A stretch of 64,000 nt of DNA, taken from Methylobacterium dankookense (lineage in GTDB: Bacteria; Pseudomonadota; Alphaproteobacteria; Rhizobiales; Beijerinckiaceae). The notes beneath the pieces are model-generated. The model saw only the letters and a list, made by a program, of their open reading frames with translations, did not search any database and had not been told where the DNA came from. The position numbers and the translations under genes were made by a program. The DNA lies in contig NZ_CABFVH010000025.1 in NCBI RefSeq assembly GCF_902141855.1, forward strand, positions 1 through 64,000, in the 5' to 3' direction. Of the stretch, positions 8,065 to 16,568 are shown piece after piece. How positions within the stretch are numbered: the first letter of the stretch is position 1; the number at the start of each line of letters is the position of its first letter.

Positions 8065-9279
8065 CTACCCGTCCTTGCGGTTGTTCATGGAGGCCTCGTA
8101 GGCCTGGAGCGTGGTGCGCGAGCGCCTGAGCGGCCGCGTCACCTGCACGGCGATGTTGTCGTCGATCCGGCCGATCCGCCCCTGCGTCAGGGGCCAGTCG
8201 CCGCAGCGGACCGTGATGAGGTCGGAGGGCTTGGCGTCGAACATGAGCGTGTCACCGATCTTCAGCGCCATCACGCGCTTCAGGGGCAGCATCATCTCGT
8301 GGAGCACCGCCTCCATGGTCAGGTCCGCCTGCCAGATCTCGGTGGCGAGGTGGCCTTCCCAGATGTGGTCGCGGCCGAGCTTCTCACCCATGAAGCTCTG
8401 CATGAGCAGTTCACGGATCGGCTCGATGGTCGCGTAGGGGAAGAGGATCTGCAGCAGGCCGCCGCGCCCGTCCATGTCGAGGCGCAGGCCGATCAGGATC
8501 GCGGCGTTGCCCGGCCGGGTGATGGTGGCGAAGCGCGGGTTGGTCTCGATCCGGTCGATGGCGAAGCGCACCGGCGAGAGCGGCTGGAAGGAGAGTTCGA
8601 GGTCGCCGAGGATGATCTCCACGAGGCGGCGCACGAGCTGCATCTCGATGGCCGTGAAGGGGCGCCCGTCGAGCCGCGAGGACGAGCCGCCGCGCTTGCC
8701 GCCGAGCAGCAGGTCGAGGGTCGAGTAGGCGAGGTTCGACTCGACCGTGACGAGGCCCGAATTCTCCCAGGCATCGGCCCGGAACACGCCGAGCAGGGTC
8801 GGGAGCGGGATGGCGTTGACGTAGTCGCCGAAGCGGACCGAGGTGATGTTGTCGAGGGTGACCTCGACGTTGTCCTGGAAGAAGTTGCGCAAGCTCGTCG
8901 ACAGCAACCGGATCATCCGGTCGAAGACGATCTCGAGCATCGGCAGGCGTTCGTACTGGACGACGCCCGAATCGACGATGGCGCGCACGCCCCCGGCCCC
9001 GGAGGCCGAGAGCTCGCGCATGGAGAAGCCCAGGACGCCGTCGATCTCGTCCTGGGTGAGGATGCGGTCGTTGCCGGCGAGCTCGGGGAGGTTGTCGCTC
9101 TCCCCGTCCTCGATCATCGTCGCCCATTCGGCGGCGACGTCGCTGGCGGCGCGCGTGGTGCCCTGCTCGGCGAGCGCCGCACCCCATTCCTCGGCGAGCG
9201 AGGCGTCGCCGCCCTCAGCCCCCTGCTCCAGCAGGGCTGCGGCCCAATCGTCCTCGGCGTTCGGGTCGTCCGGTTCCAT
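8065..9279 (-). CDS. fliM: Flagellar motor switch protein FliM
   Basis: FliM forms the middle of the C-ring, binds CheY-P and sets rotation direction with FliG and FliN. The 404-residue protein has the switch motif LTQDEIDGVL at 74-83, the CheC-like middle domain (about 110-290) and a C-terminal SpoA domain (about 310-385). The CheY-binding-like motif, which normally starts FliM, is here preceded by a 72-residue acidic extension. That extension has three Trp-containing motifs exactly 20 residues apart (W12, W32, W52: DWAAAL, EWGAAL, EWATMI). It lies 74 bases downstream of fliL. Confidence 0.93.
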   Translation of the reverse strand: MEPDDPNAEDDWAAALLEQGAEGGDASLAEEWGAALAEQGTTRAASDVAAEWATMIEDGESDNLPELAGNDRILTQDEIDGVLGFSMRELSASGAGGVRAIVDSGVVQYERLPMLEIVFDRMIRLLSTSLRNFFQDNVEVTLDNITSVRFGDYVNAIPLPTLLGVFRADAWENSGLVTVESNLAYSTLDLLLGGKRGGSSSRLDGRPFTAIEMQLVRRLVEIILGDLELSFQPLSPVRFAIDRIETNPRFATITRPGNAAILIGLRLDMDGRGGLLQILFPYATIEPIRELLMQSFMGEKLGRDHIWEGHLATEIWQADLTMEAVLHEMMLPLKRVMALKIGDTLMFDAKPSDLITVRCGDWPLTQGRIGRIDDNIAVQVTRPLRRSRTTLQAYEASMNNRKDG

Positions 9280-9353
9280 CCGCGCGGCCTAAGGCAGGGT
9301 TCACACACACGGGTCCGCGCCCTTCGTGGGAAGAGCGGCGGCCCCTCGAAGGG

Positions 9354-9860
9354 CTACTGGAGGATCACATCCTTGAAGAGCACCGCCTCGACCTTGGCGG
9401 GATAGGTCGCGACGTTGACGCGCCGGAGTAGCTCCTCGCGCAGGCGGTAGAGGCCGGCCGAGCCCGAGAGGTCGCTCGCGCGCAGTTCCCGCATGTAGAC
9501 CTGCAGCGTGTCCTCCACGCGCGGCATCAGCGGCTTCACCTCGCTCTCGACCTTGGCGTCCTTCAGCTCCAGCGCGATCCGGATCTTGGCGAACTTCGCC
9601 TTGTCCTGGTTCGATTCCGGCGTGAGGTTGAGGATCATCTCGCGCACGTCGAGAAAGACGACGGGCTTCTTCTCCTCGACCTGGGCCGCGTGCTCGCCCT
9701 CGGCATGGGCGGCGGCGCGCTTCTTCATCACGAAGGCGCCCCCGCCGCCGAGCGCCAGCAGGGCGACGGCGCCGATGACGATGAGCTTCTTCTTGCTCTT
9801 CGGGGCGTCCGCCTCGGCGGCCTCGCCCTCGGCGGGCGGCTTCTTCGGCTTCTTGGCCAT
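9354..9860 (-). CDS. fliL: Flagellar basal body-associated protein FliL
   Basis: FliL is a single-pass inner-membrane protein that surrounds the stator units. The 168-residue protein has a Lys/Glu-rich cytoplasmic N terminus, one transmembrane helix (about residues 25-47), a linker and the periplasmic FliL domain with LDVREMILNL and KIRIALELKD, ending in VEAVLFKDVILQ. The ATG at 9860 gives normal length; longer upstream extensions run into the regulatory region. It is the first gene of the leftward fliL-fliM-DUF6468-motE operon, just downstream of a CtrA box. Confidence 0.92.
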   Translation of the reverse strand: MAKKPKKPPAEGEAAEADAPKSKKKLIVIGAVALLALGGGGAFVMKKRAAAHAEGEHAAQVEEKKPVVFLDVREMILNLTPESNQDKAKFAKIRIALELKDAKVESEVKPLMPRVEDTLQVYMRELRASDLSGSAGLYRLREELLRRVNVATYPAKVEAVLFKDVILQ

Positions 9861-9937
9861 GAGCGTCGCGTCCGGCGTTGATAAGGAAGCGCCAATGCGC
9901 TGGCGACAAATCTGAGATCCGGTATCGCGAAACGCGG

Positions 9938-9952
9938 TTAACGCGCCGTTAA
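9938..9952. promoter_or_regulatory. CtrA-binding box
   Basis: TTAACGCGCCGTTAA at 9938-9952 is an exact match to the full CtrA consensus TTAA-N7-TTAA. It lies in the divergent region between the fliL and flgF operons, 78 bases from the fliL start. A possible half-site (TTAACC) follows at 10021. CtrA control of flagellar operons is established in alphaproteobacteria; control here is inferred from the exact match and position. Confidence 0.7.
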
Positions 9953-10067
9953 GGGGGCAAATCTTGCCGGGTCGCCTTTGCCGCCGGGCGCGGACGGCAT
10001 GCCAGGGGGACAGACCAGCATTAACCCTAAGGCACTGACAACAAACGCCGTTCGGCGCCCGATCCGG

Positions 10068-10083
10068 TTGGCACGCGGGATGC
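10068..10083 (+). promoter_or_regulatory. Sigma-54-like promoter of the flgF operon
   Basis: TTGGCACGCGGGATGC matches the -24/-12 consensus YTGGCACGrNNNTTGC, with the invariant GG (10070-10071) and GC (10082-10083) exactly ten bases apart. The -24 half is perfect; the -12 half has ATGC for TTGC. It is 46 bases upstream of the flgF start. RpoN-dependent hook/rod promoters are known in Caulobacter; use here is an inference. Confidence 0.6.
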
Positions 10084-10129
10084 GCAGGGGATCCCGAACG
10101 TGCCTGCCGCACGTGCCGGACCTCAAGCG

Positions 10130-10870
10130 ATGCAGAACGCCCTCTTCGTCGGTGTGTCGAGCCAGGTCGCGCTCCAGCGCGAGCTCGACGTCATCGCCAA
10201 CAACATGGCCAACGTCGCCACCAACGGCTTCAAGGGCCGCGGCATCCGCTTCCAGGAATACCTGATGCCGGTGGCGAGCGCGGATTCGTTCCAGCGCTCG
10301 GACCGCCGGGTCTCCTACGTGATTGACCAGGGCACCGTGCTCGATCTCTCGCAGGGGCCGGTGGAGCAGACCGGCAATCCGCTCCACGTGGCGCTGCGCG
10401 GCCCCGCCTTCATGGCGGTCCAGACCGCGCAGGGCGAGCGCTACACCCGCAACGGCGCGCTGGAGGTGAACGCGCAGGGCACGCTCGTGACGAGCGACGG
10501 CCACGCGGTCCAGGGCGATGGCGGCCCGATCCAGATCAACGCCCAGGAGACCGGGCTCACCATCGGCACCGACGGCACCGTCTCCACGAATTTCGGCGTG
10601 CGCGGCAAGCTCAAGCTCGTCACCTTCGCCAACCCGCAGCGGCTGACCAGCGAGGGCGGCAACCTCTACGCCTCGCCCGATCCCGCCCAGCCCGCCGGCC
10701 TCCAGGGCCGCCTCGAATCCGGGGCGCTGGAGCGCTCCAACGTGCGGCCGGTCATCGAGATGACCCGGCTGATGGACGTGAACCGCAGCTACGCGATGAT
10801 CTCCAGCGTGATCTCGCGCCTCGACGACATGCGCGGCACCGCGATCCGGCGCCTCGCCGACGTCGCCTAA
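10130..10870 (+). CDS. flgF: Flagellar basal-body rod protein FlgF
   Basis: FlgF is a proximal rod protein of the flagellar basal body, exported through the flagellar type III apparatus. The 246-residue protein carries the rod signature ANNMANVATNGFKG near the N terminus, the hook-like central part and a C-terminal RPVIEMTRLMDVNRSYAMI helix. I chose the ATG at 10130 because the upstream ten codons do not match rod proteins. It heads the rightward flgF-flgG-flgA-flgH operon, 17 bases before flgG. Confidence 0.93.
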   Translation: MQNALFVGVSSQVALQRELDVIANNMANVATNGFKGRGIRFQEYLMPVASADSFQRSDRRVSYVIDQGTVLDLSQGPVEQTGNPLHVALRGPAFMAVQTAQGERYTRNGALEVNAQGTLVTSDGHAVQGDGGPIQINAQETGLTIGTDGTVSTNFGVRGKLKLVTFANPQRLTSEGGNLYASPDPAQPAGLQGRLESGALERSNVRPVIEMTRLMDVNRSYAMISSVISRLDDMRGTAIRRLADVA

Positions 10871-10887
10871 GGCAAGGATCGCTCCCG

Positions 10888-11679
10888 ATGCGCGCCCTCT
10901 ACGCTGCCGCCACCGGCATGGCGGCCCAGGAACTGAACGTCCAGGTCATCTCGAACAACATCGCGAACCTGCGCACCACCGGCTACAAGCGCCAGCAGCC
11001 GCATTTCCAGGATCTGCTCTACCAGAACCTGCGCCGGGCCGGCTCCTCGACCTCGGAGCAGAACACGCAGCTCCCGGCCGGCCTCGCCATCGGCTCGGGC
11101 GTGAAGACCACCTCGACCGCCCGGGTGATGTCGCAGGGCACGCTGACCTCGACCGAGAAGGATTACGACGTCGCGATCCGCGGCGAGGGCTTGTTCCGGG
11201 TGACGATGCCGGACGGGCGCACCGCCTATACCCGCGACGGCTCGTTCGACCTCTCCGCGCAGGGGCAGCTCGTCACCCGCGACGGCTATCTCGTCGATCC
11301 CGGCATCACGGTGCCGAACACCGCGACCTCGGTGACGATCAGCGCCTCCGGCGCCGTGCAGGCGACCCTGCCGGGGCAGACCGCGCCGCAGCAGCTCGGC
11401 CAGTTCCAGCTCGCCCGCTTCGTCAACAAGGTCGGCCTCGAATCGATCGGCGACAACCTGTTCATCGAGACCGCGGCCTCCGGCCCGGCCATCAACGGCC
11501 TGCCCGGCGCCGAGGGCTTCGGCAACCTGCAGCAATCCTATCTCGAGGAGGCGAACGTGAACGCCGTCACCGAGATCTCGTCGCTGATCGCCGCGCAGCG
11601 CGCCTACGAGATGAACTCGAAGGTCGTCACCGCCGCCGACCAGATGCTCTCCACCACCTCGCAGATGTTCCGGAGCTGA
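10888..11679 (+). CDS. flgG: Flagellar distal rod protein FlgG
   Basis: FlgG forms the distal rod that crosses the periplasm. The 263-residue protein has the N-terminal signature SNNIANLRTTGYKR and the C-terminal motif ANVNAVTEISSLIAAQRAYE, both hallmarks of FlgG; length is exact for the family. It lies between flgF (17-base gap) and flgA (8-base gap) in one transcript. Confidence 0.95.
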   Translation: MRALYAAATGMAAQELNVQVISNNIANLRTTGYKRQQPHFQDLLYQNLRRAGSSTSEQNTQLPAGLAIGSGVKTTSTARVMSQGTLTSTEKDYDVAIRGEGLFRVTMPDGRTAYTRDGSFDLSAQGQLVTRDGYLVDPGITVPNTATSVTISASGAVQATLPGQTAPQQLGQFQLARFVNKVGLESIGDNLFIETAASGPAINGLPGAEGFGNLQQSYLEEANVNAVTEISSLIAAQRAYEMNSKVVTAADQMLSTTSQMFRS

Positions 11680-11687
11680 GGTCGGCC

Positions 11688-12770
11688 ATGACCGCCCCCT
11701 TCGACGACCTCGACCCGTCGCCGGACCTGTCCGACCTGAAGCCGATCGTCCGCCGCGCCCCCGCCCGCGCCATGCCGATGCGCCTGTCCATCGTCCTGCG
11801 CGCGATCTTCGCCGTGCTGGCGCTCGGCGCGATCGGCGTCTTCGCGATCCCCGCCCGCGCCGAGGCGCCGATGCGGCTGCGCGGCGACGTGACCGCCCGG
11901 GGCGACGTGCTCACCCTCGGCGACCTCGTGGAGAACGCCCCCGAGGCCGCGCTGCAGCGCCCGATGTTCCGCGCGCCCGCCCTCGGCGCCACCGGCACCA
12001 TCCAGGCCCGGCGCATCGTCGAGGCCGTGGCCGCCGCCGGGCTCGGCCCGGTGGAGACCGGCGGGCGCGCCCAGATCAGCGTGCTGCGGGCCGCGCGCCG
12101 GGTCGCGGCGCCGGAGATCGAGGCCGCGCTGAAGCGGTCTCTGGAGACGACCTTCGCCATCGACGCGAAGCTGCTCGCGATCCGCCTCGACGGCGAGGCC
12201 CCGGTCCTGCTCGCGCCCCTCGACCTCGACGGCCAGGCCGCGGCCCTCGACCTGAGCTACGACCCCCGCACCCGCCGGGTCGCGGCCCTGATCAGCCTCG
12301 GCGAGCGGCAGGCGAGCCTGCGCGTCTCCGGCGTCGCGGTGGAGCTGCGCGAGGTGGTGGTGCTCAACCGGGCGCTGGCGCGCGGCGACCGCGTCACCGA
12401 GGCCGACCTTGCCCTGGAGCGCCGCCCGCGCGAGGGCACGCCGCCCGACGCCCTCACCGTGCCGAGCCCCGGCGAGGTGGCGCAGCGCTCGCTCTCCGCC
12501 GGCACCGTGCTGCGCGCGGGCGACACCGCCCCGCCGGAACTCGTCGCCCGCGGCGAGATGGTGACCCTCGTCTACGACGCGCCCGGCATCAGCCTGTCGA
12601 TACGCGGCATCAGCAACGATGCCGGCCGGCTCGGGGCCACCGTGAGCGTCCTCAACGCCACCTCGAAGAAGGTGGTCCAGGGCACGGTCGTCGGGCCGGC
12701 CCGCGTCGCGGTGGGCCCCGCCGCGCCGCAGCGGCAGGCCAGCGCCGCCGCCAACCCGATGATCCGCTGA
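11688..12770 (+). CDS. flgA: Flagella P-ring chaperone FlgA
   Basis: FlgA is a periplasmic chaperone for assembly of the FlgI P-ring. The 360-residue protein has about 30 residues of N-terminal extension, then a hydrophobic signal/anchor (about 36-57, ending IPARAEA), and two SAF-type domains in the C-terminal half containing NRALARGDRVTEADL and SAGTVLRAGD. The ATG at 11688 is coupled to flgG; if translation began at M26 or M28 the signal peptide would be more usual. It is followed 14 bases later by flgH; flgI is not in the window. Confidence 0.88.
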   Translation: MTAPFDDLDPSPDLSDLKPIVRRAPARAMPMRLSIVLRAIFAVLALGAIGVFAIPARAEAPMRLRGDVTARGDVLTLGDLVENAPEAALQRPMFRAPALGATGTIQARRIVEAVAAAGLGPVETGGRAQISVLRAARRVAAPEIEAALKRSLETTFAIDAKLLAIRLDGEAPVLLAPLDLDGQAAALDLSYDPRTRRVAALISLGERQASLRVSGVAVELREVVVLNRALARGDRVTEADLALERRPREGTPPDALTVPSPGEVAQRSLSAGTVLRAGDTAPPELVARGEMVTLVYDAPGISLSIRGISNDAGRLGATVSVLNATSKKVVQGTVVGPARVAVGPAAPQRQASAAANPMIR

Positions 12771-12784
12771 GAACAGGTCGTTCG

Positions 12785-13531
12785 ATGTCCCTGCGCCTGC
12801 CCTCCCTCGCCCTGCTCGCCCTCGCCTGCGGCAGCCTCGGCGCCTGCAACTCCATCGACCGCCTGTCGCAGATCGGCGCGCAGCCGGCGCTCTCCGCGAT
12901 CGAGGATCCGACCTCGCAGCCCGGCTACAAGCCGGTGCGGATGCCGATGCCGGACGTACAGCCGGTCTCCTACGCGCCGAACTCCCTGTGGCGCACCGGC
13001 TCGCGCGCCTTCTTCAAGGATCAGCGCGCCGCCCGGATCGGCGACCTCGTCACCGTGAAGGTCAACGTCACCGACAAGGCGAACCTCAACAACGAGACCA
13101 AGCGCTCGCGCGCGAACAGCGAGGGCGTCGGCCTGCCGAACGCCTTCGGCCTGGAGAAGAGCGCCGTGGTCGCCGCCGCCGGCATCGCCCCCGACAAGCT
13201 GCTGACGCTGAGTTCGAACGCCTCCAGCGACGGCGCCGGCTCGGTGCAGCGCGCCGAGACGGTGACGACGAACATCGCGGCGGTCGTCACGCAGGTGCTG
13301 CCGAACGGCAACCTCGTGGTCGAGGGCAAGCAGGAGATCCGCGTCAATTTCGAGGTGCGCGAGCTGATCGTCGCGGGCGTGGTCCGGCCGGAGGACATCG
13401 AATCCGACAACACCATCGATTCGGCCAAGATCGCCCAGGCCCGCATCGCCTATGGCGGCCGCGGCCAGATCACGGACGTGCAGCAGCCCCGCTACGGCCA
13501 GCAGGTCATCGACGTGCTGCTGCCGTTCTGA
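12785..13531 (+). CDS. flgH: Flagellar L-ring protein FlgH
   Basis: FlgH is the outer-membrane lipoprotein that forms the L-ring around the rod. The 248-residue protein has a lipoprotein signal with lipobox LGAC (Cys21), followed by NSLWRTGSRAFFKDQRAARIGDLV and, near the C terminus, EDIESDNTIDSAKIAQARIAY, both typical of FlgH. It is the last gene of the rightward flagellar operon seen here; about 120 bases without a clear gene follow it. Confidence 0.95.
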   Translation: MSLRLPSLALLALACGSLGACNSIDRLSQIGAQPALSAIEDPTSQPGYKPVRMPMPDVQPVSYAPNSLWRTGSRAFFKDQRAARIGDLVTVKVNVTDKANLNNETKRSRANSEGVGLPNAFGLEKSAVVAAAGIAPDKLLTLSSNASSDGAGSVQRAETVTTNIAAVVTQVLPNGNLVVEGKQEIRVNFEVRELIVAGVVRPEDIESDNTIDSAKIAQARIAYGGRGQITDVQQPRYGQQVIDVLLPF

Positions 13532-13649
13532 TCTCCCCCGGAATTGACGCGGAGGCCGTATCGTCAGCGGCGGGGCCGGGGCATCCTTGCCGGGACAGGC
13601 TATAAGGTACATTGAATATGCATCTTATGGGCGACGGAGGGATGGACGC

Positions 13650-14711
13650 ATGAGCAACCCGCGCGCGGCGTTCTGCGAGCGCTTCGGCCTGGACCTGCCG
13701 GTGATCCAGGCCCCGATGATCGGGCCGAAGCCCGCCCTCGCCCCGGCGGTGAGCGCGGCGGGCGGGCTCGGCTCCATCGCCTGCGCGGCGCTGACGCCGG
13801 ACGGGGTGCGCGCCGAGGTCGAGCGGCTGCGCGCGCTGACCGACCGGCCCTATGCCCTCAACTTCTTCGCCCATGCCCGCGCCGCGCCCGATCCGGAGCG
13901 CGAGGCGGGCTGGAAGCGCCGGCTCGCCGCCTACTACGCCGAGTTCGGGCTCGACCCGGATTCGGTGGCGCCGGGGCCGGAGCGCGCGCCCTTCGACGCG
14001 GCCATGGCGGAGCTGGTGACGGCCCTGCGCCCGCCGGTGGTGAGCTTCCATTTCGGCCTGCCCGAGGAGGGCCTGCTCGCCCGGGTGCGCGAAGCGGGCT
14101 GCCGCATCCTCGGCTGCGCCACGACGGTGGCCGAGGCGCGCTGGCTCGCCGAGCGCGGCGTCGATGCCGTCATCGCGCAGGGGGTCGAGGCCGGCGGCCA
14201 TCGCGGCCTGTTCCTGTCGGACGATATCGGCCGGCAGGTCGGCACGATGGCGCTGGTGCCGCAGGTGGTGGACGCGGTCGACCTGCCGGTCATCGCGGCG
14301 GGCGGCATCGCCGATGCGCGGGGCGCGGCGGCCGCCTTCGCGCTGGGGGCGGCCGCGGTCCAGGTCGGCACCGCCTACCTGCTCTGCGAGGAGGCCGGGC
14401 TCTCGGCCGCGCACCGGGCGGCGCTCGCGGAATCGGGCGATTCCGACACGGCCCTCACCACGGTGTTCACCGGGCGGCCCGCGCGCGGCATCCTCAACCG
14501 GGCGATGCGCGAACTCGGGCCGATCAGCCCGGACGCGCCCGCCTTCCCCCGCGCCGCGGCAGCGTTGCAGCCCCTGCGGGCCGCGGCCGAGGCGCAAGGG
14601 TCCGGCGCCTTCACCCCGCTCTGGTCCGGCCAGGCCGCCGCGCTCGCCCGGCCCTGCACGGCGGCGGAACTGACCCGCACGCTCGCCTCCGGAGCCGAGC
14701 GGCTGCGCTGA
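13650..14711 (+). CDS. Nitronate monooxygenase (NMO family)
   Basis: This is a 353-residue FMN-dependent TIM-barrel protein of the nitronate monooxygenase / 2-nitropropane dioxygenase family, which oxidises alkyl nitronates. It starts with the family opening LPVIQAPMIG and has QGVEAGGHRG, containing the catalytic His, then VIAAGGIADARG and the FMN-phosphate segment AAVQVGTAYLLCEEA. The ATG at 13650 is preferred over an upstream one that starts inside the intergenic region. It stands alone 136 bases before an ABC transporter set. Detoxification of propionate 3-nitronate is the commonest role of the family, but the substrate here is unknown. Confidence 0.88.
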   Translation: MSNPRAAFCERFGLDLPVIQAPMIGPKPALAPAVSAAGGLGSIACAALTPDGVRAEVERLRALTDRPYALNFFAHARAAPDPEREAGWKRRLAAYYAEFGLDPDSVAPGPERAPFDAAMAELVTALRPPVVSFHFGLPEEGLLARVREAGCRILGCATTVAEARWLAERGVDAVIAQGVEAGGHRGLFLSDDIGRQVGTMALVPQVVDAVDLPVIAAGGIADARGAAAAFALGAAAVQVGTAYLLCEEAGLSAAHRAALAESGDSDTALTTVFTGRPARGILNRAMRELGPISPDAPAFPRAAAALQPLRAAAEAQGSGAFTPLWSGQAAALARPCTAAELTRTLASGAERLR

Positions 14712-14847
14712 TCCCGCGCCGCGGCCGAAACATTCCCTTGGATGCAGGCGCTCTGTCGCGCCTGCGCGCTCACGTTCGGTTGATCTCGGCCCCCACTCCG
14801 GAAAAAGTCGCCGGCAACGCCGCGCAGCCGGCGACGGGAGATGGCGC

Positions 14848-15684
14848 ATGGGCGAGATCGGCCGGCAGGATGGGGGCGACCGGCCCGGCACGGACGCCGT
14901 GCGGCTGGAGGACGTCGCCATCGCCTTCGTCCTGAAGGGGGGCAAGCGCTACGTCGCGGTGGAGCACATCGACCTCGCGGTGCGGCCCGGCGAGTTCGTG
15001 GCCGTGGTCGGACCCACGGGCTCGGGCAAATCCACCATCCTCAACGCCGCCGCGGGCCTGCTGAAGCCCGCCTCCGGCCGCGTCACCATCTTCGGCGACC
15101 CGCTGCCGGGCCTGAACGCCCGCGCGGGCTACCTCTTCCAAGCCGACGCGCTGATGCCCTGGAAGACCGCCCTCGACAACGTGGCCGTCGCGCTCGAGCC
15201 CAAGGGCATCGCCCGGAGCGAGGCGCGGGACAGGGCACGCGCCTGGCTCGGCCGTGTCGGCCTCGCCGACTTTGTGGACCGCTACCCGCACATGCTCTCG
15301 GGCGGCCAGCGCAAGCGCGTGGCGCTGGCGCAGATGCTGATCCGCGATCCCGAGATCCTGCTGATGGACGAGCCCTTCGGTCCCCTCGACGCGCAGACCC
15401 GCCAGATCATGGGCAATCTGCTCCTCGACCTCTGGGCTTCCAACCGCAAGGCGGTGATCTTCGTGACCCACGACCTCGAAGAGGCGATCGCGCTGGCGGA
15501 CCGGGTGATCGTGCTCTCCGCCGGCCCCGCGGCCGGGATCGTCGGCACCTTCCCAGTCCCCCTGGCGCGGCCCCGCGACATCAGCGAGATCCGCCTGGAG
15601 CCGCTCTTCCACGACCTCTACAAGGAGATCTGGTCCTGCCTGCGGGTCGAGGTCTCCCGCGCCTACGCCGCCGGACCGGCCTGA
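14848..15684 (+). CDS. SsuB/TauB-type ABC transporter ATPase
   Basis: This is a 278-residue ATP-binding subunit of a nitrate/sulfonate/taurine-type importer. It has Walker A GPTGSGKST (about residue 54), the Q-loop at LFQADALMPWKT, the signature LSGGQRKRVALAQ, Walker B ILLMDEPFGPLD and the switch His in VTHDLEEA. It is followed 12 bases later by its permease and then by the binding protein, so all three parts of one importer are present. Homologues serve sulfonates, nitrate, taurine or pyrimidine precursors; substrate unknown. Confidence 0.9.
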   Translation: MGEIGRQDGGDRPGTDAVRLEDVAIAFVLKGGKRYVAVEHIDLAVRPGEFVAVVGPTGSGKSTILNAAAGLLKPASGRVTIFGDPLPGLNARAGYLFQADALMPWKTALDNVAVALEPKGIARSEARDRARAWLGRVGLADFVDRYPHMLSGGQRKRVALAQMLIRDPEILLMDEPFGPLDAQTRQIMGNLLLDLWASNRKAVIFVTHDLEEAIALADRVIVLSAGPAAGIVGTFPVPLARPRDISEIRLEPLFHDLYKEIWSCLRVEVSRAYAAGPA

Positions 15685-15696
15685 GGGGACCCGCGC

Positions 15697-16482
15697 ATGA
15701 ACCGCCTCACCCTCCTCGCCCTGCAGATCCTCGTCGGGCTCGTCGGCCTGGCGATCTGGCACGTGCTGACCGTCTATCCGGTGCTCGGCAGCCCGAAGCA
15801 GATCCAGTTCTTCTTCTCGACGCCGGGCGCCGTCCTCGCCCGGACCTGGGCGGAGATGACGACGCCCGACATCTGGGGCCATCTCTGGATCACCCTGCAG
15901 GAGACGGTGCTGGCCTTCCTGTTCGGCGCGGCCGGCGGCATCGCCTTCGGCTTCCTGTTCGCCCGCAACGCGCTGCTGGCCGCCGTGTTCGACCCCTACA
16001 TCAAGGCGGCCAACGCCCTGCCCCGCGTGGTGCTCGCCCCGATCTTCGCCCTGTGGTTCGGGCTCGGCATCTGGTCGAAGGTGGCGCTCGGCTTCACGCT
16101 GGTCTTCTTCATCGTGTTCTTCAACGTCTACCAGGGCGTGCGCGAGGTGAGCCCGGTGGTGCTCAACAACGCCCGCATGCTGGGCCTCAGCGAACGCGGC
16201 CTGCTGCGCCACGTCTACTGGCCCTCGGCGCTCACCTGGATGTTCTCCTCGCTGCACACGGCGGTGGGCTTCGCCCTCGTCGGCGCCGTGGTCGGCGAAT
16301 ATCTCGGGTCCTCCGCGGGCCTCGGCTACAAGATCCACGAGGCCGAGAGCGTGTTCGACGTGACCGGGGTCTTCGCCGGCATGCTGATCCTCACGGTCTT
16401 CGTCATCGTGATCGACGCGGTCGTCACCCTGATCGAGAACCGGCTCCTGGTCTGGCGCCCGCAGGCGGGCGGACACGGTTGA
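15697..16482 (+). CDS. SsuC/TauC-type ABC transporter permease
   Basis: This is a 261-residue inner-membrane permease with about six transmembrane segments of the BPD_transp_1 family. The EAA-like loop that contacts the ATPase is visible at NNARMLGLSERGLLRHVYWPS (about residues 155-175). It lies between the ATPase and the periplasmic binding protein. Loop and topology match the SsuC/TauC/NrtB group. Confidence 0.9.
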   Translation: MNRLTLLALQILVGLVGLAIWHVLTVYPVLGSPKQIQFFFSTPGAVLARTWAEMTTPDIWGHLWITLQETVLAFLFGAAGGIAFGFLFARNALLAAVFDPYIKAANALPRVVLAPIFALWFGLGIWSKVALGFTLVFFIVFFNVYQGVREVSPVVLNNARMLGLSERGLLRHVYWPSALTWMFSSLHTAVGFALVGAVVGEYLGSSAGLGYKIHEAESVFDVTGVFAGMLILTVFVIVIDAVVTLIENRLLVWRPQAGGHG

Positions 16483-16568
16483 CCCCGCCCGGGCGTCGCC
16501 GTTGAATACAAAATGCGGCATGCCTACACGTCATGCCCGCAAACAAAGAACTTGGGAGAGGGACGACC

